NCBI GenBank assembly: GCA_023935145.1
Contig: CM043705.1
Coordinates: 58,471,584 to 58,535,583 of the forward strand
Length of the DNA stretch: 64,000 nt
Direction: 5' to 3'
Origin: Bretschneidera sinensis
Taxonomy: Eukaryota > Streptophyta > Magnoliopsida > Brassicales > Akaniaceae
The notes under the pieces are model-generated. The model ran no database searches. It had not been told where the DNA came from and saw only the letters and a program-made list of their open reading frames with translations. The position numbers and the translations under genes were made by a program. This document shows, piece after piece, positions 47,861 through 57,590 of the stretch; positions within the stretch are counted from its first letter, which is position 1; each line of letters begins with the position of its first letter.

Positions 47861-48772
47861 TATTAAAGATCTTTCTAGGTCATTTGTATCTAAAGTGTCT
47901 TACCCTGAGAGATTATAAGCACCCAAGAAAGGATGAAAGTCTGAAGACATTCTGGAGGCATACTTTGCTCAGTTTGGAGAGGATTTGGAGTTGGATAAGT
48001 TACTTGAGCAAGAGAATGCTATTTTGGAGTCTGCTCCTCGGGAAAGCAGTAAGACGGAGGAGATTGTGGATGAATCAAGCATTGAAGACCCCTTGGAGGC
48101 ATGCTTTTCTCAATTTGGAGAGGATTTGGATTTGGATAAGTTACTTGAGCAAGCGAATACTATTTTTGAGTCTGTTCCTCGGGAGAGCAGTGAGACAGAG
48201 GAGACCGCAGCACCTGAGCCCCCCACAAGAAACTTAAGCCTTTACCGGACAATCTTAAGTATAAGTTCCTTGGTCTAGCAGATTCTTTGCCTGTGATTAT
48301 AGCTTCAGATTTGGTTGACGCTCAAGAGGAGAAATTATTGGACGTTTTAAGAGAGCAAAAGGAAGCCATTGGCTGGACTATTGAGGATATCAAGGGGATT
48401 AGCCCCTCGATGGTGATGCACAAGATACATTTGGAGGAGAAAACCAAGCCATCGAGGGAGCCATAGAGAAGGCTCAACCCAGCTATACAAGAGGTTGTGA
48501 GGACTGAAGTGATAAAGATGTTGGATGCAGGGATCATTTATCCAATCTCTGATAGCAAGTGGGTGAGCTTGATTCATGTCTTGCCCAAGCGGGCTGGATT
48601 GACGGTAGTGAAGAATAAAGACGACGAGTTGGTGCTAACTCATATTCAGTCAGGATGGAGAGTGTGTCTAGACTACCGTAAGTTGAATGCTGTCAGAAGG
48701 AATGATCATTTTTCACTCCCATTTATTGATCAAATGGTGGAGCGCTTAGCTGGGCACGATTACTATTACTGA
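47861..48772 (+). pseudogene. Athila-like pol fragment: linker and start of reverse transcriptase
   Basis: Continues the Athila element interrupted at 37576. An acidic linker has two copies of a 47-residue repeat (about 47950-48231). The pre-RT region follows at about 48240-48470. Then comes the RT N-terminal fingers: NPAIQEVVRTEVIKMLDAGI (about 48477-48536), a WRVCLDYRKLNA motif (about 48657-48692) and DQMVERLAGH (about 48729-48758). RT stops after about 90 residues, just before the position of the first catalytic Asp, and reads straight into the 3' non-coding block. At least one frameshift and a TAG (about 48464) lie inside. Confidence 0.8.
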
Positions 48773-50110
48773 GTATGGTTGAAGACGTTAAACTTAGCGC
48801 TCATGGGAGGCACCCCACAACATATCCTTTATGTTTTTATTATTTTAGATATTTCTTGTTACTGTTTATTTATAGTATTTTTTGTTTTTCAGTCTTCATT
48901 TTTCTGGGACAACGCGTACTTCAGTTCAAGTTTGGGGGTATGCTATGAGCCATGCCAGTCCAGCTAGTTCTCCATCTCCTAGGTCAGCTCTTTCCATATT
49001 ATTCACACATTGGGGACAATGTGTAATTTAAGTTTAGGGGTATAAGAGACACATTACATACACTTTGTCCTAGTTTTTTTTTTATATATTATTGAAAAGA
49101 TAAATGCATGTTCATGATTGTTTTGAAATTTTGGTTGATCTAAACAAATACTATGATGTGATTTCATTAGTGAGCTTAAAATTCTGAACACATGATATGA
49201 TAATAGAGTTTTAAAGTTTAGTTACTTACTTTAGGCATTTAAGAATTTACATGTTTGATCTAATCTGACACGAGCACATTAGTACATAATTGTGTGAGGT
49301 ATGACATGTGATTTTCATGTGTATGTTTCCATGGCTTAACTAAAACTGAATGACAAGGGAAAAAAATACTCATAATGATCATTAATAAACTTTCTACTGA
49401 GTAACTGGACCTCTTGCCTCAGTAAACAGTGAGTGTTCACGTCAAAAGATGAAAATTTTGTTCATAATGATCATTGATAAACTTTCCGCTGAGTAGCTGG
49501 ACCTCTTGCCTCGGTAAGCAGTGAGTGTTCACGTTAAAAGGTGAGAATTTTGCTTGGTAGCATTAAGGCCAGTTTAGTTTCGTAGCCTTTTTTACTCGAG
49601 TTAGTAAGTCCTAAGGGGTGTCTTTACACCTAATGCCCTAAAATCATCTGGTTTGGGAGTCAATGACTCAACACTCATTATATGGGTCAATTAGAAAGCT
49701 TAAGGGAACTAAACATGGCGAGCCTCATAATAAAAGAAAGAAGGAAATAAAACTATGTCATTATTGTTCATTCTGATGGGAAATTCGGTGAATCTTGAGA
49801 CATGAAGACATTACACATTGGAGTTATTTGGAAGCTTCATTTTTATGTGCTAGTTCACTGTACACTGATTCGAGCTTGTGATGCCTTAGTCGGCCTCTCG
49901 TAAGTAATTAGATTTTAAAATTCCTATTCATTGCGAAGATGAGTTTATATTTTAAGTTTTCTCATGAATGAATATCATGGTTTTGTGTGCTACTTAAATT
50001 TTTTGGATACCATGAATGATGAATTTATCTTTGTGTTCTTTGTTTTTCATTTAGTTTTTTTTTTATTCTGTTTTGCTAAGGGACTAGCAAAATGTAAGTT
50101 TGGGGTTATT
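48773..50110 (+). other. Athila 3' non-coding region, element 2
   Basis: Homologous to 3161-4467, starting with the shared GAAGACGTTAAACTTAGCGC block. Polypurine-like tracts at about 48929-48940, 49030-49042 and 50094-50106. A 92-bp tandem duplication (49371-49554) is present here but single in element 1. No gene. Confidence 0.75.
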
Positions 50111-50721
50111 TGATGAGTGCCCCTTAATTTACATTTGTTAATTCTTTAGTTGTGTCATAATTTGATATTTTATGTTAGTTCTATGATTTTTAATGTTTTA
50201 TAGAATTGCAAAGGAAATTGGAGATTTAATGTGAAAAAAATGCAAAAGCTGGAATCTACTGTTGCAATCGAGCGCAATAGCGCTCAAGTATTTATTTATA
50301 TGTTTAGCTTAGGAATTTGTTACTTTGAGTTGTTTTTTTTTCGTTGTTTTACAGGTTTACAGGCACTTGGAAAGGAGTTTTACTAAATTACCAAAATTGG
50401 CCATACAGATCAGTCATTATTGCGGATTAAACTATATTGATTCAGAAAGAACTAGGAGATGAGCCATATATACTTGGAAAGAGCCAGATGTCTATTTTTT
50501 GAAGAATTTTATGGCTAGTAAATATGATTGTTCTAGAGAAAGTTATGACAGTTTTAGTAGACGAATGTCAGGTTGTGTGTGACTTCAGCGTGGCAGAAGT
50601 GATTTTTGTGGATTAAACTGTAATGATTCAAGAAGAAACAGGAGATGAACCATATATGCTTGGAAAGATCTGGATGTCTATTTTCTGGAGAATTTTATGG
50701 CTCGTAAATACGATTTTTCTA
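50111..50721 (+). repeat. 3' LTR of Athila-like element 2, first part
   Basis: Collinear with 34562-35183 of the 5' LTR (minus an 18-bp stretch near the start). It breaks off at GATTTTTCTA (50712-50721), exactly where the inverted segment begins. Confidence 0.85.
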
Positions 50722-51768
50722 CGGAACTGTAGTACAGATTCAAAGGTAAGCAGGATCTGTTGCTTCTATAGCTCAGAATAATATCGGTGGGACCTTGTTG
50801 TGAGTTTTAAATTACTAGCGAGCGCATAAGTCGTTTGCAATATAGTGTGTGCAAGTGCGAGGTCGAATCCACAGGGAATTACGTCATGAAAATATATTTT
50901 TATCTAAACTAAACCTATTTTAACCTAGTTCCAAATTTTGAATTGTATTGTGTAGGGAATATAAACTAAACTAAATTGAGTTAAAACAAATGATAAAAAT
51001 ACTAAGGTTTCTTAATTCACCCCACCAAAGTAAAGCATATATCTTCTTGACTTTGTTCCTACAACTGACAAGCAATTCCATCTTATGAATATTCTATATA
51101 AAATTAATTTATCAAATAATTCCAGAATCCATCGATATACAAATCACAACGAATACCCTAATTAAACCAAATCATCCAATGTATCAATTTACTTTAGAAT
51201 CACAATGGATATCCGATTTACTTTGGATGATTTGTTGTATCTGTCAGATGAAACACATGGAATATCCAATGGAACAATTTATAAACAAAACAATCAATCA
51301 TAAGAATTTACTCAAACAATTGAATTGAAATAGAACATCAATACAAAAATTTCAGAATAACATATATGAAAATATAATGCTAATCAATGGCGAGGCTTCA
51401 TCTTCAACCTTAGATGAAGTTTTAGCCTCTCATGATTATGAAAATAAATTTCACAATTAAAGTGCTAAACATTAAACTTTAAAACTAAAGAGAAATAAAT
51501 TAAAATTGACAATATATGGATAGAGAAATTCCACTCGCAGCTGCTGTGCGGCACTTTCCCCCCTTGGTAGCAAAGCCTTCCAAATTGCACACCGATTACC
51601 CCTGAAGATGAAGTGAAATGGGGCTTTTATATGGAAACTCCATGACTGCAATGTTTTCCAACCGATGTGGGATGTGGGATTTAAGCCTTCACATGCCCTT
51701 CAAAACTTCTGTCCACGCTGAAATCATGCACAACCTGACCTTTGTCTACTAAAACTGCCATAACTTTC
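50722..51768 (-). other. microinversion carrying the Athila LTR end and Gypsy gag junction
   Basis: 50722-50795 is outer-Gypsy gag in the wrong orientation (it aligns directly with about 29157-29226). 50796-51768 is the remainder of the Athila 3' LTR, reverse-complemented, matching 35184-36186. Flipping the whole block restores the LTR across GATTTTTCTA|GAGAAAG and puts the gag piece next to 51769, with about 10 bp missing. The Athila target duplication (AGGTC) lies inside the inverted block. Confidence 0.85.
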
Positions 51769-52878
51769 TCAGGAATGCCCCCCTCTGGGGTGGTCCCCCA
51801 CTATGCACACTCATACTACTACCACATCTGGGTTCTTCAAATCCAGAAATTTTCAGCCAATCCCTCCTACCTCTAAATTCCATCACATCCTTCTCAATAT
51901 GTAGTGCTATATCCATCAACCTAGCATGATTCATTTGCCTCATGTAAGATAGTTTCAATTTAATCTCAAAATTTAGTTCGTCTATGAACCTATTACATTT
52001 CTTCTCCTCTAGATCTACCATTTTCGGTACAAACCTCGACAAAGCCACAAATCTTCTATCATACTGAGTCATAGTCAATACATTTGCCTCAAACAAATAA
52101 AATCTCTCTCCTGTTGGGCTCTAGAGGTATAAGGAAAGTATTCATCAAGGAAAACCTCCTTAAATTTATTCCAAGTTAAGGGTCTATCAACATCTACACT
52201 TACCATGGGAAGAGTATCCTCCTACCATTCTAAAGCCTCTTTCTCTAATTTGAACGTAGCAAAAACAACCCTCTTCCTATCAGTCATTGGTAAAATGTCA
52301 AATAATCTCTCTAAATGTTTCGCTCATAACTCAGGCTTAAAAGGATTCATAAATCCTTTAAAACAACAAAGCATTCGACTTATTATATCTACAAAACAAT
52401 CTCCCTTCATCTCATGTATAAATTCACTTTTACCTTTTTTAATGTCTACCATTATTGGATTTACAACAACCTTAGGCTTCTGCTCTAGCCTATTTATCTA
52501 GTCTATGCTATAGACTATCAACTCTATCATCTGTTACATTCATTTTCTCAAGAGTAAGAGCATGAGCATGAGCATGAGTTTTTCTTATCTCATATTTTTC
52601 AACTCTAGATTCTCTCATACCCCTACTTGTACCAATAATATTATCAACACTTTACCTTCTAGGAAATTCTCTTTAACTCAGCCTCTATCTCAACCTTAGC
52701 TCGTTTAAAAATTGGGGCTTACAACTCCCTCTCAAATCAACAACTCTAGCTCTAGCCCTAGTATGTCTACGTGTCATCCTTTGACTTTTCATAAAAATAT
52801 AATTTATTTTAATATTCCATTTTCTTTCTTTTTATGCAGTCTATAGAATCATAAAACTTAATGCTTTAATACCAACAT
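51769..52878 (-). pseudogene. outer Gypsy gag, N-terminal two-thirds
   Basis: From just inside the 5' LTR at 52878 (minus-strand PBS-like TTGGTATTAAAG) down to the inversion breakpoint. The clearest part is 52096-51769, with MTQYDRRFVALSRFVPKMVD and LDIALHIEKDV-like sequence, the standard capsid domain of plant Gypsy gag. Upstream, from about 52800, the N-terminal Arg-rich start and linker are broken by stops. Frameshift near 52110. Confidence 0.75.
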
Positions 52879-53745
52879 TGTAACGACCCATCCCAGGTTG
52901 GCCACCCTCGAGATGGTGTCGCCACTTTTTGAAATCCCAGCACGACAAATATATGCAACAATATAAAAACATCAACTGAATTATCTACATACATAAATCC
53001 TCAATCCTCAACAGGGGAGTTACATCATTCAGATCTTAGCTGAACAGTATATATAACATAGTATGCATGAATATTTACAAATTGTTTTTTCTCATTAGTC
53101 TGAGGATGTGGACCACGTGGCTTACAGATAATAACTCCATCTGAATCTTAGCTCACCAATTTATCTGTCCTGTCTACTACCTGAAATTATTTAACAATAG
53201 GGAGTGAGCTTCACAAGCTCAGTGAATTAAATTTACTAGAAGTACTCGATTATATACTCCTAGTCACATCTTATAATTCAATTTCTTCTAATAATCTTTT
53301 GATATTCATTAATCTCATTCCTCATATAATTTAGTAACAATATTCTATAATCACTACTCAATTTCATAATTCTCCCATTACACAATTTCTTCTTAAGTTA
53401 CTCATTAGACATATCAATCTTTCAATCATATATATAATCACCTCTAAATTTTCAATTCAACATCACCATTTACCTCGTTATGAGGTTCACAGCATATAAT
53501 CAATAACTCAAACTATTCTCATCATATCATACTTTCATAATTCTTTCTCATAATATTTATCTTTTTGTGAGACTCATTCGTCTATCAATAAATTTACAAT
53601 AAAAAATAACACTTTAGCATATCAAGCAATAAAAATCAACATTTAAAACAAATGCAATGCATGAATTTAAATGTTATTATTATTTGGGAACATCTTCCCA
53701 TATGTCGACATGTTTTTATCTTAGATCAGCTGTCTTCCCAGTTCA

Positions 53746-53961
53746 TTTATCACAAGCATATAGTGGCTGTCACGATTTTCATTTATCACCAGCATATACC
53801 GGTTGTCACGGTTTTCATTTATCACCAGCATATACCGGCTGTCACGGTTTTCATTTATCTCCAGCATATATCGGCTATCACGGTTTTCATTTATCACCAG
53901 CATATACCGGATGTCATGGTTTTCATTTATCACCAGCATATACCGGCTGTCACGGTTTTCA
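53746..53961. repeat. 36-bp minisatellite, six units
   Basis: Six units of exactly 36 bp (TTTATCAC...GTTTTCA). Because 36 is a multiple of three, it creates long repetitive open frames on both strands; these are not genes. Confidence 0.9.
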
Positions 53962-54698
53962 TTTAGACTGGCCCCCTCCCGGTTCTTTTATTTCATGCAC
54001 ATGCATATGAACAATAATATGGAAACAAACATACATTCAGACATTCAATTTAGCTATTCAGCTTTTTGTTATTTTATCATATTCATTAAATTATCTCCTC
54101 ATAGTTCCTATCAAATTATCAATCATTATTTCAATAATATTACTCCTTATATAATAAAACTTTTATATATAAATTATTTCTATCATATTCATCAACCAAC
54201 TTTCATCTATCATCAAATTATAGGTTAATTAGTAATTCAAATATCATCTCTATATATCTCATATTTATCTCGATTACTAAAATTAAATCTAACTCACTAC
54301 ATATCACTTAGTTACCCATGGACCACCTCCTTGCCTTTCTTGCTCTTTTCAGCAATTGCACCTGATTGTTGATCGTCAACACCTAACATAGTATTTGTAT
54401 TAAGATTTCTAATTTATTCTTCAGTTCTTCCATAATTCATACCCTTTAAAAATTCCCACATTGAGTTCTGAGAAATTTTATGTATGCTAAATTTCAAAAA
54501 TAAAATTCATATTATTACTTTTGGTTTTTCTTAGAGTTTTCCTTGACTCTCTTAGAATTTCTCTCGTAAATCTCTTCAACATTTTACTCTTTTGACATTT
54601 CTTTTAGTCCCCAAATGTTTAAAAAAATAGAGTAGTTTTGGATTGGAGAAAGAAGAAAACCAAACAATATTTGGTAAGTAATAAGTAAATAAAATAAA

Positions 54699-54701
<3 letters not shown>

Positions 54702-54743
<42 letters not shown>
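54702..54743. repeat. (TA)n microsatellite in LTR
   Basis: About 42 bp of TA dinucleotides at the position homologous to 22234-22309. Confidence 0.9.
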
Positions 54744-54745
<2 letters not shown>

Positions 54746-55076
54746 CTGCACCATTTTTTACTTTGTGCTTAGTGTCTCCTTTTTGTTGTCAAAATGCATG
54801 CAACACCTAAACTTCTAGGTGTTGCACGCCCATTTTTTTTTTCCCTATCTTTCCACGTTGCCCTGGACGCATTTATTTTTTTAAAAGAATTATTTTATTC
54901 AAATAATAAACCTTTCATGTATATATTATTTTATTTTAATTCCATATCATATTTATCAAATTATTTCTTTACCCATACTTTAATAACACCGTTATCACAC
55001 TAATAGAGGTGACTCACACTAATAGAGGAGACTCGTGCAGATTACTAGGACCTGACTGCCGCATCAATCCATGATG

Positions 55077-55392
55077 AGTTGGGAGGGAGAGCTTAAGGAG
55101 AGAGAGAAGGGTTTGAGAGACAGAGAGTGAGGTTTGAGAGCCGGTTTTGGAGAGCCAGTTTTTTTGTTGGTTTGTTTGCACACATGTAATAGGTAAAATA
55201 GGAGCTGATGTGGTAAGTTCAATAATTTTTTAAATTTTCCAGTAACCTTTTGACCGGATTATGGTCGAAATATGGTGAAGGGGACACATTGCTCCAATTT
55301 GTGAAACTCAGAGGTTAAATTGCCCATTTGTAAAACTCAAAGGGTAAAGTGTCTCCTGACCTTAAATTTGGGGAGATTTTTGTATTTAAGCC
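55077..55392 (-). repeat. right terminal inverted repeat of the MULE-like element
   Basis: Reverse complement of 18731-19024 with indels. The purine-rich inner part (GAGAG runs) mirrors the pyrimidine-rich inner part of the left arm. Confidence 0.7.
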
Positions 55393-56241
55393 TATATATA
55401 TATACTTTATATATTCTTGATCTCTTATATGATAACAAGTGATACTTTATCTTTCTTTCCTCTCTCCTCTTATTCTTTTTCTTTTAATACCTCTCTCTTC
55501 CTCTCCAAACTCTCAAACAAACAGTTTGTTGATGCCAAAAGGATAGCCCTGTCTTCTTGACCTTCAATAGGGTGCAAACTGCATTATAAGACTGCAGATT
55601 TAGAAGAGATGAAAGCTTTGAGGTGATCGTGTTCACGTGACACACATACACTTATAGGGGAAGCCACTGGGAAGGTAGTGTGTCGGAGAAAATCGGGTAA
55701 GTCAATGAGTTTACTGAAATGATGCAAGGAAGTGATATCGAGATGAAATAATGAGAAAGGGAAAGAGAACCAAAGTGGTTCCCTGTGTTTCCAATAATGT
55801 TTCTCTTTTTGTCTTGTTTTTCTTTTGGATCTTTACTTTTCTTTTTATTTTGTCTCTATTCATGCCCTTATTTAGGACACTGTAACTGCATTAAATAAGC
55901 GTTGAATATTTTTTGTCTGAAATTTCGAAGTAAATTACTACTGAGACTTGATTTCTTAAGTCACGAACTTTTTGAGAAGTGATCTCTATATTGAGAAGTG
56001 ATCTCTATATGTGGGAGGCAAGTCTATCTGTTGGAAAATTGAAAGAATTGTCCGGCGTGGGACCTTAGATATGTTTGTAATATCTGATAGGTGACTAAGA
56101 ATACTAATACAAAAGCCACAAGAAAAAATGATGTAAATCGGAAAGGCAAAGCATTTACATTATGCCCAAATTCTCATGCTATGATTTAATTTAAAAAGAA
56201 ATTGGAAAAACACAAATTCTATTAAAATTTGTAATGAACAG

Positions 56242-56287
<46 letters not shown>

Positions 56288-57220
56288 AGTGTGTTGATCC
56301 AATATCAAGAACCGGAAAAATTTACTAATAAGTAAGAGAAAATTAAGTAGTAATTATTTCAAAAAAATTAAAATGAAAAAATTTAAATATTGAAATTACT
56401 ATTTAATTTTTTCGTAATTACTAGTAGATTTTTTCGCTTCCTTGACAACTCCAACAGAACCGAATCCATGGTATAATAAGGTAAACAACGACAAAACCGT
56501 TTCAAAACAGTTTTGATTTAATATTTCTTAAAATTTGTGTGAACAGTAACCAAAATAAATTTTGGCAAAAGTAAACTGCTTGAAATTTGATTTTCAGTTT
56601 CTTATTCTTCACATAAACCATTTTTTTTTAATTGAGTTAATTTCTGTTTTTAAAAGCTAAAAACCATTGTAAGAGGTAGGCCAAAGTGCCAAACGGCACC
56701 GAATAGAACAAAGGAAAATATTTTTACTAAGCAATCTTCTAAAAGGAAGACCTCAAGATCACCACTGATGAATCATTTGCAGACCCCAATTTCCCAAAGT
56801 ACAAGAAGTGAAGAAAGTGATGCAAATTCAAAAGGCAGAGCAACGAAAGCATTTTGAGAAAAAGAAAAGTAAAGGGCTGACATTTCCGCAAACACCCTGA
56901 CCCCTCCTACCGAGGACGCCCTGGGTCTCTCTCCTCTGTCATGGCCAGCGGTCCACCCATTACAAGTATTTTGTCCTGACTCCACCTCATTTCACGTGAC
57001 CCTTTTCCCTCTCTCTCTGCAACTCCAATATCCTAGAACCCAGGCAACAACAACACAACCCCTCAAAGAAGAAAATCAACCAGATCTCAAGTGCTCATCT
57101 CTTTATCTCTCTTTCTAAAAAGAGCTCTTCTTTTCCTTTGATGAGTACTGCAATTGGGTTTTCTCCTTACCATTGAAATTCAAGACGTATCTTTTATAGA
57201 TTTTCATAATCAATATTTAT
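55393..57220. other. unassigned flank between the MULE-like element and the right Copia
   Basis: No recognisable gene. Some parts (about 55480-55780 and 56930-57180) have mixed composition and CT-rich runs like plant 5' leaders; the second ends in a short frame from ATG 57141 that stops after about 12 codons. An (AT)n tract lies at 56244-56282. It could be the leader of a host gene cut by the Copia insertion at 57221, but I cannot show that. Confidence 0.35.
56244..56282. repeat. (AT)n microsatellite
   Basis: About 39 bp of AT dinucleotides. Confidence 0.9.
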
Positions 57221-57488
57221 TGTAGAATAATTTGTATTTATTATTCGGTCATTTATTGGGTAATTAGGTTGATTGTAATTAACTGGTTGTTTCTCTATTA
57301 TTGTAATTATGTGATTTCCTTTTTGTTTATGATATGATTTTCTTTCCGTTTATGATAAATTCCTTCCGGAATTGTCTCGTCTATGTACTCTATATATTTT
57401 TAGTTTCTTTCTTAATGAAAAATATATGAAGAATTATAGAATGATTTGAGTCTGTGTTCCTCCAATCTTTCCATCTTCATTTTCTACA
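57221..57488 (+). repeat. 5' LTR of the right-hand Copia
   Basis: 268 bp with 7-bp inverted ends TGTAGAA/TTCTACA. A PBS-like TAGTATCATAG follows at 57489, a diverged initiator-Met site. The LTR call rests on the inverted ends, the PBS and the gag start; its partner is outside the window. Confidence 0.75.
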
Positions 57489-57590
57489 TAGTATCATAGT
57501 AGGTTTAATCCTGTCTCATCATTGTCATCGAGTTTTTCCTACTCGAGTCTTTTATTTCTTCTACATCTTCATCTTTTCTCTTTCAGAATC

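Larger units (their letters stand above)
34562..50795 (+). mobile_element. Athila-like element 2, internally deleted and hosting a Sirevirus
   Basis: 5' LTR 34562-36186; tRNA-Asp-type PBS at 36193; gag pieces to 37576; the Sirevirus insertion 37577-47855; pol start 47861-48772; non-coding 48773-50110; then the 3' LTR. That LTR is broken: its first part is 50111-50721 and its remainder lies inverted at 50796-51768. The target duplication is GGGTC (34557-34561) and AGGTC (reverse complement of 50791-50795, itself inverted). RT beyond its first 90 residues, RNase H and integrase are missing, so it was non-autonomous. Confidence 0.8.
20000..54999 (-). mobile_element. chromovirus-type Ty3/Gypsy element, minus strand, carrying nested insertions
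   Basis: 3' LTR 20000-22564 and 5' LTR 52879-54999 on the minus strand, both TGTAACGA...CA. The flanking target duplication is CTAAC (19995-19999) and CTAAT (55000-55004). The internal sequence survives in four pieces: 22565-26033 (protease to chromodomain), 34501-34561 (gag), 50722-50795 (gag, inverted) and 51769-52878 (gag start). Insertions separate these pieces: a Gypsy of the same family (26034-34500) and an Athila-like element (from 34562). The initiator-Met PBS, the domain order PR-RT-RH-INT and LTRs over 2 kb suggest a Tekay/Del-like chromovirus. Confidence 0.85.
52879..54999 (-). repeat. 5' LTR of the outer Gypsy
   Basis: 2,121 bp; partner of 20000-22564, followed by CTAAT (target duplication). 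Holds six 36-bp minisatellite units and one (TA)n tract. Confidence 0.85.
18731..55392. mobile_element. MULE-like DNA element with long TIRs, split by a 35-kb nest
   Basis: If the Gypsy insertion 20000-54999 is removed, 18731-19999 joins 55000-55392. The resulting unit of about 1.7 kb is bounded by inverted repeats of roughly 300 bp: 18731-19024 and the reverse complement of 55077-55392. Both arms contain ATAATCCGGTCAAAAGGT and end internally in CTCCCTCCCAACT. The core of about 1.05 kb is richer in GC and carries a gene-like ORF but no transposase. Long TIRs around a non-transposon core is the Pack-MULE layout. The family assignment is inference: the arms differ by indels, and the AT-rich flanks (TATAATATA and TATATATAT) do not give a clean 9-bp duplication. 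Confidence 0.5.

Noticed and set aside
53746..53961. Regular direct repeats resembling a CRISPR array
   Set aside because: The units are contiguous with no unique spacers, lie in a plant LTR, and there are no cas genes.
53652..54228. Long open frames with HQHIPAVTVFIY-type repeats on both strands
   Set aside because: They are the 36-bp LTR minisatellite read in frame; no start context, no family, and the array sits inside an LTR.
56773..56985. Minus-strand ORF of 70 codons
   Set aside because: No recognisable motif, composition like the flank, no support from splice or promoter signals.
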